Assembly: GCA_004835665.1 (NCBI GenBank)
Contig: RBKR01000018.1
Location: 1-64,000 of the forward strand
Reading direction: 5' to 3'
Source: Phoma sp. XZ068
Lineage: Eukaryota; Ascomycota; Dothideomycetes; Pleosporales; Didymellaceae
DNA: 64,000 bases
The notes below the pieces were generated by a model. That model was given only the letters and a program-made list of their open reading frames with translations. It had not been told where the DNA came from and did no database searches. Of this stretch, positions 19,243-29,298 are shown piece after piece (the first letter of the stretch is position 1; each line of letters opens with the position of its first letter). Position numbers and translations under genes: made by a program.

Positions 19243-19745
19243 GCTATTATAATGCTAAGCACTATATATATCTTCTTAGTATATAGTAATTAGGAATACT
19301 ACCCTTATAGCATTATATTTAACCTTATTAATTAACTTTGTTATTAGAACTTAACCTAACTTTTAAGCTAGATAGATTAACTATCTATACTACTTATTAT
19401 TAACCCTATAGTTATTATAGTGTTTTACTAGGTATCTATACTAACCCCCTTCTATACTAGTACTTATTCTAGAGAACTAACCTTAGAAGTATTTATAAGC
19501 TTTGCTTAGTTTATAACCTTAACACTCTTATAGTATTATATTTAACCTTATTAATTAACTTTATTATTAGAACTTAACCTAACTTTTAAGCTAGATAGAT
19601 TAACTATCTATACTACTTATTATTAACTCTATAGTTATTATAGTATTCTACTAGGTATCTATACTAATCTCTCCTATACTAGTACTTATTCTAGAGAACT
19701 AACCTTAGAAGTATTTATAAGCTTTACTTAGTTTATAACCTTAAT
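19243..19745 (+). repeat. Two tandem RIP-mutated LTR 3' halves
   Basis: The stretches 19,243-19,515 and 19,516-19,745 are near repeats of each other and align base for base with the 3' half of the intact solo LTR (14,325-14,576), once C is allowed to read T and G to read A. Shared landmarks are the AGTATATAGTA start, TTTGTTATTAG(A/G), AGAGAAC(T/C)AAC and AGCTTTGCTTAG. The first is the end of the Gypsy 3' LTR; the second is another fragment. Confidence 0.8.
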
Positions 19746-20400
19746 AAATACTTATAAGCCTTTTTTATAGTATTATCTACTACTACTTATTATATTAACT
19801 TACTCTTATAGTATTAATAGATAGCTATTCTATACTAGCTCTATTATAAACTCTAAGTTAACCTTAAGTTAACTTTAACTCTACTATATTAGTAAATTTA
19901 TAATTTATTATAAATAATACTACTAGTATAATATTTAGATATATATAAGAAGACTTTATATAAGTAAAATTATTATATAGTACTCTGTTTTTAATAAGTT
20001 AGGTATATAAAGTTTAATAAGTTACCTCCTTAATTTTAGTATAAAACTCTAATACTAAGTAATATTAAGCTAATTTTACTATAAAAAGGGCCTCTCTTAT
20101 TACCTTATAGTAGATAGGTATAATATATAAATATATAAGTAAGATATAGAAGTAGTCTCTAAATAATATTCTACGCTATACTGTACCTTGCAGCGCTAAA
20201 GTATAGTATTTTAGGCTATAATAGGGTAAAGTTTAGTAGGGGCTTGGCAAAAGTAATTCTCTTACTTGGTAATTCTCTTGCCTGTAAGGTATATTAAATA
20301 GAATAGAGAAAACAAATAGAGGCTATATTTTATTATTTACTATTAAGGCATGTATAAAATGTACTAACCTCTTTTTAAGTATAAAAGTATATAGCTAGTG
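19746..20400. other. AT-rich RIP-mutated DNA, no gene
   Basis: TA-rich sequence continues and grades into ordinary composition around 20,170-20,420. I found no readable coding trace. A short direct repeat, GTAATTCTCTT, occurs twice near 20,250-20,280. Confidence 0.7.
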
Positions 20401-20610
20401 TGTTTAAGCATGTCCCTAGCGTATTATTGCTAGCTTAGGACCCACTTGTGCCGCATGGCCAGGCCGTCCCGTTTGAAAATTATAAATGTAGCTCCTGCCA
20501 GGCCGAGGTACATAGTATAGGACCAAACGCGCGATAACTGCAATATCTTCCTTTGGGCTTGCTCGTATTTGGATGCTGACAGCAGGATCATACCTTGGAT
20601 AGTTGTCACT

Positions 20611-21608
20611 ATGTCGGCCGAGGAAAACACAACACCAGACCAGAACCCAGATTCAAATTACGACCGCGATGCCATTGTTGCAAGTATCACACGATACTAT
20701 GAGCTCCTCTCTAAGATGGTAGCGATCAGACCGAAGCAGATCGGATACGCCCCGGAAGCAGGGCGGGACGACGACACGATTCCCCTCGAGAAGCTACGTC
20801 GCCTAGGCTTCAACGATAGGATGATCGACTTCGTTCGACATGTACCGTTTGTACACAGCGCAGACCGGCCCGTCTTTCTCGGTACGGAGACGATTAATTA
20901 TTACCGCAATTTGTTCAGTTACCCCGAGGAAAACTACAATCTGGAGGATCCTATGATGGTCGAAATGTGGCCAATGCCAGACCAAAGAATGCCTTCTGGC
21001 ATTCTTCCATTGTCACGTCCGTTACAAGGAGATCCATTTGGGACGTGGTGGATACTGGACACCAACACAGGTACTTCAACATGGTCTTTATCTGGATCTT
21101 CTCATCTCTAACTTTTGTCCATTGTAGGTGAGCTTACTACTCATGGACCATATATTACGAGACCGCCCGAGGAAGTGCCAGAGGATGCGGAGTGGCGCAG
21201 TTCGAGACCCGTGTCCGCGACTGCCTATTTTGACGGGTTGTGTGAGGATCTCAAATCACTCAAAATGTTACCTACACCACAAAAGCCTAGCCGGCTTGTC
21301 TGGGAATTTTGGCCAGCAGATGAACCGCGCAACTTTGATAGATGGGTTCATGTAAGTTATATGCAGTTCTTGGTCGCAAAGCTACATCCCAGTTTCTAAC
21401 AACATACCATGAACAGGAAGCCAAGGAAATCTACATCCAGTGCCATTGGCCAGACTTGGAAAAGTTCCAGCGCGCGAAGTGTCGGAGGCTCTTGGTCGAT
21501 ATGCTGGAAAGGTTCAGGGCGTGGGAAAGGGAGGAACGTGCAAAGCAACCTCCCCCTCCAGCGTATACGGATGCTTCGGGCAGACCGATTTCGCCGCCCA
21601 ATCTGTGA
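20611..21608 (+). CDS. Hypothetical protein, three exons
   Basis: Exons 20611-21070, 21128-21351 and 21417-21608, joined by introns of 57 nt (GTACTT...TTGTAG) and 65 nt (GTAAGT...AACAG), give 291 residues. An ATG 42 bases upstream (20569) is also in frame; I prefer 20611. I recognise no domain. The mid region (LGFNDRMIDFVRHVPFV; LGTETINYYRN) and a Trp-rich C-terminal half (VWEFWPADEPRNFDRWVH, then a charged helix FQRAKCRRLLVDMLERFRAW) resemble small fungal proteins of unknown role. No signal peptide. The gene is an island of normal composition between RIP blocks, so RIP has not leaked into it. Confidence 0.75.
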
Positions 21609-21639
21609 TCTAGTTAGCCCTAGAAGCTACCAAAGTAGC

Positions 21640-22590
21640 TATATACAATAAGACTACACTAATACAGTATTTTATTAGCTTAGGAAATAAGAATTTATTA
21701 GTATAACTATATATATAGTTATTCTACTATTTAGGTATACTTAGTATAAACTTTTAGAGAAGGTAATTAGTATAATTAATAATTAGTATAATTAGTAGCT
21801 ATTATACTACTAGTTACTTTCTATATCTTCTTAGTGTATATTATATAGAAATATAACTTAGAAATTAGTAGTATAGAGCTAGATAGCTATATTATTATAG
21901 AAGGTTATACTTAATATAAAGTATAGTATATTAGTTAAAGTCTATTTAATAACTCTAATAGTCTATTAAAGTTAGCCTCTAGATATATACTTTATTTTAT
22001 TTTAGTAACTTAATAGCTTATTAGATCTTTATTAAGGTATATAAGACTATACTTTACTATACTATAATATAATATACTATAGTCTTATAAAAGAAATCTT
22101 ATACTAAATATATAAGATAATATAGAATATACTATAATATATTCTATAGATTTTATAAACTACTTATAAAAACTATAAAGCCTTTTATAAAACTCTATAA
22201 GATACTTTCTAGTATTAGTATATAAGAATACTACTCTTATAGTAGTATATTTAATCTTATTAATTAATTTTATTATTAGATCTTAACTAACTCTTAAGCT
22301 ATATAGTCTATTCTATACTATTTATTAATAATCTATAGTTATTATAGTATTTTACTAAGTATCTATACTAACTCTCTTATACTAGTATATATCTTAGAAA
22401 ACTAATCTTAAAAGTATTTATAAGCTTTACTTAGTCTATAACCTTAATAGTAGCTATAGTAGATAAAATTAGAATATAGAATTATTATATAGTAATCTTT
22501 AAACTAGAATATTATACTAAGAAACAAGCTAGGAGGATTAAGAATATTATAGCTAATATAGTTAAGTTTTATAAATTACTTTCTAACTAG
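21640..22590. repeat. RIP-mutated retrotransposon remnants with an LTR fragment
   Basis: Extremely AT-rich. The stretch 22,225-22,450 is a fourth copy of the LTR 3' half, the most mutated of the set. Around 21,755-21,810, AATTAGTATAATTA repeats match those just before Fot1 copy 2 (17,340-17,390), the 5' part of the same LTR type. No gene. Confidence 0.75.
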
Positions 22591-23596
22591 TTAGCAACTC
22601 CTTAAGAAGGTATTAGGTTTTGTAGTTTGTAGAATATTAACTATACTGTATGTTACTCCTGTCTTCCTTCCACTTGGATTAGCGACTAGCCCGCCAAGTA
22701 TAAATAGACTCACGGGTCTATCTACGCTATCCAGCCCAAAGATTATTCCCTTGCGGCTCTTAGAATTACGTTCTTCGCACTGCCTGCTCAACGCGACGAA
22801 CGTTGTCACCCTCATCACACCATCCGTCCAAGTCTATGGCCTGTTTTGTCACCTTTATTCGAAAGCTGCAATGTCAAAGCCGTGGAAGAATATTAAGTGC
22901 AGCATTTTCTACAACGTAGCTCTCCCTATAATGAGACTTTACTGGAAGCTAAAGCACACTCAATTCCTGCGCATCGTACATAGTCGGCGAACATCACAAC
23001 AATACACTACAGAAAAGGAGCGTCAGGCGGAGTGGGTGAAGGTTAAGGGAGTTTCAATACGGGAAGCTTTTGAGCTAAAGAACAGGAATACTTCCACGTA
23101 CGGCTGTAGGTGCTTGTACCAGAACGATGAGACAAATTTTATTTGAACATCGGTATATACCCCAGTGCAATGGACTTGACTAATACCGACTTAGCTAGCT
23201 TGTTACAGGGCCACGGCTACCGATAAATATTGCTCCTGGTAGGGGCGGGATCATAAGCGGAGGCGGGGGCGGGGCATAGCACAGGCGGGGGCGGGGCTAT
23301 TTGCAGGGCGGCGGCGGGGGCGGGAGCCTGGCGAGGCTCTCGGCACACCAAAGCCAGAACCTACAACTGTAGCGGAGATTTCGATTAGACATTCCGCACG
23401 TATAGTTATTCGACTGCCTGCGGCACTAGTAACAACAGAATAGCGGAAATGTCCCCGCGCGGGCAACATGTGCTAAGAGCCTTGCGATTCAAATATCACT
23501 GCAACTGCCGAGACTCTCCCCAAAGCATTCTTGGACCGTAACAAGTACCTCTATTCCATTCCGAGTTCATTGTATTTCGATCAATCGCGCGCAAAC
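22591..23596. other. Spacer before the accessory gene block
   Basis: Composition returns to normal. A 91-codon frame from ATG 22871 to 23146 is rich in Lys and Arg and resembles nothing I know. I do not call it. A very G-rich stretch lies at 23,240-23,335. Confidence 0.5.
23240..23335. promoter_or_regulatory. Cluster of GGCGGGGGCGGGG boxes
   Basis: Four or five copies of (A/G)GGCGGGGGCGGGG-like sequence within 95 bp. An 18-base box at 23257-23274 (GCGGAGGCGGGGGCGGGG) recurs exactly, in reverse orientation, at 28984-29001. It is about 320 bp upstream of the gene at 23,597. G-rich boxes of this kind are typical targets of two-finger C2H2 factors; the link is inference. Confidence 0.45.
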
Positions 23597-24319
23597 ATGG
23601 CAAACGACACCGCATCGAAGACAGCGGACCAACGGTCTCTCGAAGATCTCAAGGCCCTCCATATCGAAGATCTAATGACGCAGCCTCGCGAGCAGATACA
23701 ACAACTGTGGGAGTCGCTGCCTATACCTGCACCGGGGAATTTTGATGGAGACTGGTTCGGTTTTGTCCATGTACGTCAGAAGTAACCTCCTCCACCCTCA
23801 CGCCAGTGGAAATCGGTCACGCACATGGGTGAAGAACAGTTACTCACCGTCCTACAGCACGGTAACGATTGGGAGTTCCGGCGCGATCAAATGAGCGTAT
23901 CATACAACCTAGCGGAACGAGGCAGCTTTTGGCTCGGAAAGAGCTACAAGGCCGATGCTTCCGGGCAAAAGGGGGAGGGGTTAAACCGTGTTATAACGCC
24001 AGAGGGAACCTATCGTAGGCAGAATAGATATCGGTGGTATGTAGGTACTTCGAAGATCGATGGAAGACCATCCGTTATTGGAGACTACTCGGCATTCAAC
24101 AACATCCAGGGGAAAGAATGGAACATGTGCAATGAAATGAGACAAATCGCTCCCGGCAAAATGATATCTGCCGTTTATGGGAAGATTGCACTTCCGGGAC
24201 TGGTTCCTAGGTTGCGAGCGGATGGCAAAGGCACAGAAATCGAGTTCTTCGCTTTGACCGGCCCTATTGCACCATGGAGAGAGCTTGAGGACAAGAGTTT
24301 GGAAGCTCGGTCAAATTAA
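23597..24319 (+). CDS. Hypothetical protein, two exons, possible micro-intron
   Basis: Exon 1 is 23597-23770. The acceptor is either CCAG at 23806 (a 36-nt intron, 228 residues) or CTACAG at 23857 (87 nt, 211 residues); both keep the frame. The first reads smoothly across the joint (FGFVHWKSVTHMGEEQLL). The protein has an N-terminal helix, a GNFDGDWFGFVHW segment and a likely beta-rich body (GSFWLGKSYKAD; YRWYVGTSKI; MISAVYGKIALPGLV). This resembles small lipocalin-like fungal proteins sometimes found in metabolite gene clusters, but I cannot name the family. There is no signal peptide or membrane segment. Confidence 0.7.
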
Positions 24320-24678
24320 GCAAGTTTGTACCCTTCGCATGCTTGACACTTTGCTCCATCATGCCGTATTCACGACAGTCCGCATTATCAATTTGAGTCA
24401 CCAATTCAATGATGCATCTCGTTAAGCCTGTATAAGTGATACCACACCTTTCTATTTGTGTAGGTACGTTACGCGAATGTTGAGATCCTGCTGGCGTTGT
24501 GTGGTTACGTGGCGTTTGGGCGGCTAGTCTACCTATGAGGCTTCGGTGCGAATTATAAATGCGCAAGCCCCGCGCGAAACAAGTCGCGTGATGTTCAATG
24601 CGCCACACCGCAAATATGTTAACCCGAACTCTGCCATGCTGAAGCTTGCGCTGCAAATTGAAGCTACATCCCATTCCC

Positions 24679-27242
24679 ATGGCTGGGCGCCCGAGAACAG
24701 AGGCCGCTGCAAGTACAGCTACAAACGCCGCGCAGCCTTTTATTTGCGATAGATGTCAGCGTCGTTTTAGCAGGCGGGAGCACAAGATCCGTCATGAACA
24801 ATCGCGTATGTCAGCTAGTCACGGTTTTCAACGGTTGCCTGCTTACGGTGTGCACTTAGATCACCAAAAGCACCATTTCATCTGCCATCTGTGTAATGTG
24901 AAAGTTCGGAGAAAGTAAGGGTCACCGGTTCCTGTTCCCGCTCAGACTTACTCCCACCCTTTTGCAGAGATATATTGGTACGGCATTTGAGGGACATTCA
25001 CGCAACCTCGCTACCCGAGGGACAACTTGCGCTCCAACCTACTGATAGTCCTGGATCGCACGATGAGACCAGGTACGATTAAAGTGGACAGTGCTTGCAG
25101 TACATGTCTCGGGTGTTTGCTGATTATTGTCTAATGAGACAAATAGTAGTGCCCAACCTTCTCAAATGGAACCTAATGGTGCGAGGCCCGAGGCCTATTT
25201 TGATACCTCCAGACTAGCCGACGACTTCATTTGGATGGACTCAGAAGTAGATCATTTGAACCTGCAGGAAATGTTTGCTGGAATTGGACCTGGTACTGCT
25301 AGCCCCACCGTCGATATTTTCGCACTTCTGGATGATGCTAGAAACGATACCCGAGATACTGCTGAAAAGGTGCCAATCTGGGAGAAGACGTCGCCGTGGC
25401 AGGAAAGCTCGTCCCCGATGAATGTGAAATTTATCGTTAGCGACGCGATGTTTGAAACCTTGACTAGTATATTGAGCACTGAGAAGGAAACACCAGGACG
25501 GCTCCTGGCGGCCAGGGAAAGTTGCAATTCAGCGCTATGTGAGTGCTTACTTCGACTACTTCAACGCGTTGATGCCGTTCATCCACCTGCCGACTTTTGC
25601 ACTTGAAAGCTGCCCAGGTAATGTCACTGAATTGCGGTATGTCATATCGCTTGCTTACAATGTTTGCGAAGGACATTTGCTGGTATCGATTTGCTCTATT
25701 GGCGCACTATACTGTTTCGAACGGAGACTTGCCATTAGTCTGCACTTGAGGGCGGAACAACTGCTGGTAAGTATTCCCAACGTCTGTCGACTTATTTTGA
25801 CCAAAACTGTAGCAGGGCCAGTCTTCTAGTCCTGCGTACGATAATTTCCGAGAGCACACTGCTTGCGTGCAGTCCCTGCTAGTAAGTGTGTACTTTAAGA
25901 CCTGGTGTTATAATTTAGCTCCATTTTATGAGACTTATAATCTCAGATTTCGTCTTCTGAGGGTAAGGTCTCAATCCCTGATCTGGAAAAATCCGTGTTT
26001 ACTTGTTCTAGTCGCTTGAGGATCTTCAGCAGAGATGGTCTGTACAGAATCAAATTTACAGCCAGCGTGAACTTCGAGATTGGGATGAATGGATTCCGCT
26101 TGAGACAGCGAAAAGGTAAAGCCACTCCCTCATCCAACTTAGCATTCAGTTTAACACCAAATACAGAACTTGCATTCTCATCCTGGTGTTCTTTGGTCTC
26201 CTTCGAGCATCGATTGATACAAATGTGTACCTTGACTATAAAAAAATTATACTTGACTTACCGGAACCAGAACAGTCTTGGTCTGCTCCATCGCATGACC
26301 AATGGATGCAAGCACGACGAGAACACCATCCACTCAACTTTCAGGACGCTCTTAAAACCATCATGTCTGGAAATAATTATCGTACGCCTACTTCTTTAGG
26401 CCACCACGCTCTGATGAGCGCATTTTTCCATTACATCTGCCTTATTCAAGACCTACGATCGTTAGTAGGGTCCCAAGCCATAGATCCAGCGGTTTCGATC
26501 GACACCATAGCGGCTTGTGAAAAATGGTGGGAGCTATTCGAAACCTCCGCAGATTATAAGGAGAACGCTACGAAACCCATCCGTCGAAACGCATCAGCTT
26601 TGTACAGTGCGGCTATGATCCACGCCCATCTAGGCAATATGCCAATGGATGAGCTGAGGTCCATTGCCTGCGAAGAGCCTGGAGCTCCTAAGGAATTGAC
26701 TTCATTCAAACTCCACGCTGGGATACCACCTGCCGTACAGGAACATTCCCTGCGCTTCTTTGCTGAGCCCATCGCTCATGGTATTCAACTATCAGCTCGA
26801 ACAGTTGCGCTAGAGGTTCCCATCGACGCGTGCGTAGTTGGGTTTTCCGCAAGTATGTCTTTTAAGTATCTTTATATATATGAAGTGATTAACGAGGACA
26901 TAGCACTACTCTTGATTGAAAAAGTCCACAGTTGTGAGATAGCAAGAGCTGCTGGAGAACAGCTGAACTCCGACGACTACAAGCTCCTGTCCAGCGTCAA
27001 AACTATACTACAGGATGCACAGGATGATTTGTCAAACTTGAGCTTGAGCCAAGCCATTCCGTACCTATTGTCCGTGGTCTGTGCGCCAGAAAATGCTATT
27101 TGGGATAGTGAGTACTTTCTATCCGCCATTTCTGTGACTCAGTTGATTTCCGGCTGATTAAGGTTTCTTTACTAACAAGCAGCTTTCAATAGTAAGCGCT
27201 GCCATGGGACGGTATTACCAACGAATGGCCGGAATCTCTTGA
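24679..27242 (+). CDS. C2H2 zinc finger plus fungal-specific transcription factor
   Basis: Ten exons: 24679-24805, 24860-24914, 24968-25072, 25147-25466, 25516-25617, 25672-25766, 25816-25881, 26012-26115, 26167-27107 and 27193-27242, giving 654 residues. The first two introns lie in the finger region; spliced, two perfect fingers appear: CDRC-x12-H-x3-H and CHLC-x12-H-x4-H. A middle homology domain follows (YVSAYFDYFNALMPFIHLPT, SIGALYCFERR, WDEWIPLETAKRT, LDLPEPEQSW), ending AMGRYYQRMAG, as in the Fungal_trans family. The 130-nt intron at 25882 is the least certain and could hide a small exon. It probably regulates neighbouring genes in the nucleus; the targets are unknown. Confidence 0.88.
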
Positions 27243-27533
27243 AAGTCATACCTATCTCAGACATCGTTAATTATACTATGTTTGACACAGGCTAATGTTC
27301 AGCTGCCTGATTTAGAGTATGGATCCTGTTGGAAAAGGGGATACAGCAAACGCATAGGTATAATGATGCTACGAGCATGTAGTGAAGGTCTCGGCGAAGC
27401 AGGACGAGGCCTAAAGCTGTCACTAATGGCGGCATGACTTAGGTACCACGTAACATTGTTGTTGAAGTGGTACAACATCCGATCAATGCAGTTTAATCAC
27501 GATTTATCATTATTGCTCTGTTGACAGTTCTAA

Positions 27534-28643
27534 CTAGCTGTCTAATTTAATGAGGCTATGTGGAGATAAAAGCAAGACACTGCTGAGGTTGAAGTGCCGA
27601 GATGCTAATAGAGCCAACGCGATAGGGAGGATAAGCAAACAAATGCCGCTGAATGATACACGGGAAGACTTGACAGGTTCCAAGCGCTTCTTTTGAGCTT
27701 CGCGTGATTCAATGAGGTCCAGCAAACCCGATCTTGGATCCGGGCTCAACATCTTGACCATAAACAACACTTTCATGCCAAGTTTGATGAACGGGCGTAA
27801 CCACGGGTTGGTGGGGCCGATTCCGTGATTCTTGATGGTGGAGTCTGAACAAGCCATGAGGACAATTTCTCGTCCGATGAACCACAGCGGCCTTGGAAAC
27901 CAGATCCAGCAAAAGTGAGCGATGAGAGATTGAGACGCGTCATATCCGTCTGGCGAGTGACCCCACTCCCGTGAGTTCCATTCTGTTTCGAATGCTTCCA
28001 TTTCCTCCCAGGTTTTTGGGAAAGCGTCCATTGACCATGCACCTTCAGGTCCAACTATCTTGGTCCAAAAGTGTCGGCTCCACTGCATCATAACAATCTT
28101 CTTGTACTCAGGTAGAGGTGGGAGTGCCAGCCCTTTAGCTAGCTTCTGGGGAAAGAGACATATGTTTGCGAGAGCGATGAGGTAGTCGTCTCTGTCTTCA
28201 AAGGGCTCCAAATTCTTTGACCATAGCTTCTTATGTAGACTATTCAGCTTCTCAATGGTGGCAGTCCCTTCAGTTGTGGAGATGCCTTCGAGCATCATAG
28301 AGAACAAGAACCCATTAGCATCCATGTTGCGGGCGTGCCCGAAATGGGAGCCATATATCTTTTGGGTAACTTTCAACTGTCCAGAACCAAGAGGATTTTG
28401 GATGACGTTCATGAACGTAGCTGAATGCGCCAAAGAGCCGAAGAACGGCGAGTGGAGGTAATGGTTCTCGACTCGTAGAATTTGTTCCCAGTCTTCATAG
28501 GGATCCAGGGTAGCAATGTACTCATCAATCCATTTATATCCTCCAGGTTTGGGTAGTCGTTCCCGCACCTTCGCTATTTTGTCTGCCGTAAACGTGTAAC
28601 CTGTGTAAAGCGGAAACGAGGAGGTTGGTTTCTTGGTGTCCAT
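27534..28643 (-). CDS. MpaB-like (DUF2236) membrane-bound oxygenase
   Basis: Single exon, 369 residues. The N-terminal part (YKWIDEYIATLDPYEDWEQI; HYLHSPFFGSLAHS; KIYGSHFGHARNMDANGFLF) and the helix-rich core with TWEEMEAFETEWN and FPRPLWFIGREIVLMACSD follow the pattern of the DUF2236 / mpaB-type family, which includes the ER-bound oxygenase that cleaves a farnesyl chain in mycophenolic acid synthesis and bacterial latex-clearing enzymes. A hydrophobic segment near the C-terminus (GICLLILPIALALLA) would anchor it in the ER. It shares a 655-bp divergent promoter with the MFS gene. Substrate unknown. Confidence 0.8.
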   Translation of the reverse strand: MDTKKPTSSFPLYTGYTFTADKIAKVRERLPKPGGYKWIDEYIATLDPYEDWEQILRVENHYLHSPFFGSLAHSATFMNVIQNPLGSGQLKVTQKIYGSHFGHARNMDANGFLFSMMLEGISTTEGTATIEKLNSLHKKLWSKNLEPFEDRDDYLIALANICLFPQKLAKGLALPPLPEYKKIVMMQWSRHFWTKIVGPEGAWSMDAFPKTWEEMEAFETEWNSREWGHSPDGYDASQSLIAHFCWIWFPRPLWFIGREIVLMACSDSTIKNHGIGPTNPWLRPFIKLGMKVLFMVKMLSPDPRSGLLDLIESREAQKKRLEPVKSSRVSFSGICLLILPIALALLASRHFNLSSVLLLSPHSLIKLDS

Positions 28644-28979
28644 AGTGAAGCAGTGAGAGGGATTCCACAGTGTGGTATTGCGATTGCAAGTGAAAGATCC
28701 AAGAATTGTAGTAGGTGAGAGAATTTAGGAGAAGCCTTCGATAGCAGTAACTAGAAGGGGAGAATTACCAAATAGAGAGTGATTGCGGAGTTTCATTCAT
28801 ATATATTCCATCTGTGGGGCTATGTCGCCGAATGACTGCTGCATTTTGATGCCGGCGCCTCGCGGAAGCTCCACCCCTGGCACTTAATAATACTAATGCC
28901 CGTCGATGAGCAAAATACTTGCGCGAAGCAGTGTTGGAATATCTTGGCCGGGCCCAGCAGCTGTGGATCCTTCCGCTTC

Positions 28980-29012
28980 CGCCCCCCGCCCCCGCCTCCG
29001 CCCCCACCCCCC
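28980..29012. promoter_or_regulatory. G-rich box in the shared oxygenase/MFS promoter
   Basis: C-rich on the plus strand. Its reverse complement holds the same 18 bases (28984-29001) as the box at 23257-23274. It lies between two divergent starts (28643 minus, 29299 plus), a natural place for an activator site. Confidence 0.45.
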
Positions 29013-29298
29013 AGGAACTTAGCGCGTCACGTCTACACTAGCGCCTAACTGTGCCAAATTCAATGCAAGCGATCAAATCTAGTTGGTCCAGAACCACCGT
29101 ATTGAACTGCCCTCCACGGAAAGCATCCGCATAAGACGTGCAGCGTGTATTGTCGAAGCTTCAACGCGTCTCGAGCATATCCCAACTCGGCCTTTTAAGA
29201 CCTTCCACTGCCTTTCCTGGTTGCATTTTCCACGCCAACTTTTTGAAGAAGGTAGGCACTCAAGACAGCCAGCAATTTAAAATTAGGCACGCGCAGGA

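Larger units (their letters stand above)
11050..19515 (+). mobile_element. RIP-mutated Ty3/Gypsy retrotransposon, 5'-truncated, interrupted four times
   Basis: After removal of nested elements, the plus strand reads as a decayed Gypsy polyprotein. Reverse transcriptase traces lie at 11,060-11,366 (a KLNNI motif, YNLI) and 13,713-14,067, where the catalytic YxDD reads YLNN, as two G-to-A changes would give. RNase H traces (YYSRKF, LLAIILALEY) lie around 14,790-14,940. The integrase runs through 15,350-15,960 (IIVDRFTKV; DRQIERIN). A chromodomain trace (KYLVK, WEPS-like) is near 16,440-16,510. Stops are almost all TAA/TAG and remaining codons are A/T-rich, as C-to-T mutation of both strands predicts. 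A purine tract ending AAGGGGGG near 17,118 precedes the 3' LTR, which is split by the second Fot1 copy and ends in TTAACA near 19,513. No gag or 5' LTR is present. Confidence 0.85.

Noticed and set aside
19161..19262. Longer transposase start for Fot1 copy 2
   Set aside because: The extra 34 residues come from DNA outside the inverted repeat and are absent from copy 1.
25539..25829. Frame shift in the transcription factor gene near 25,538
   Set aside because: A 49-nt intron at 25467-25515 restores the frame and yields the family pattern YVSAYFDYFN...IHLPTF, so the gene is intact there.
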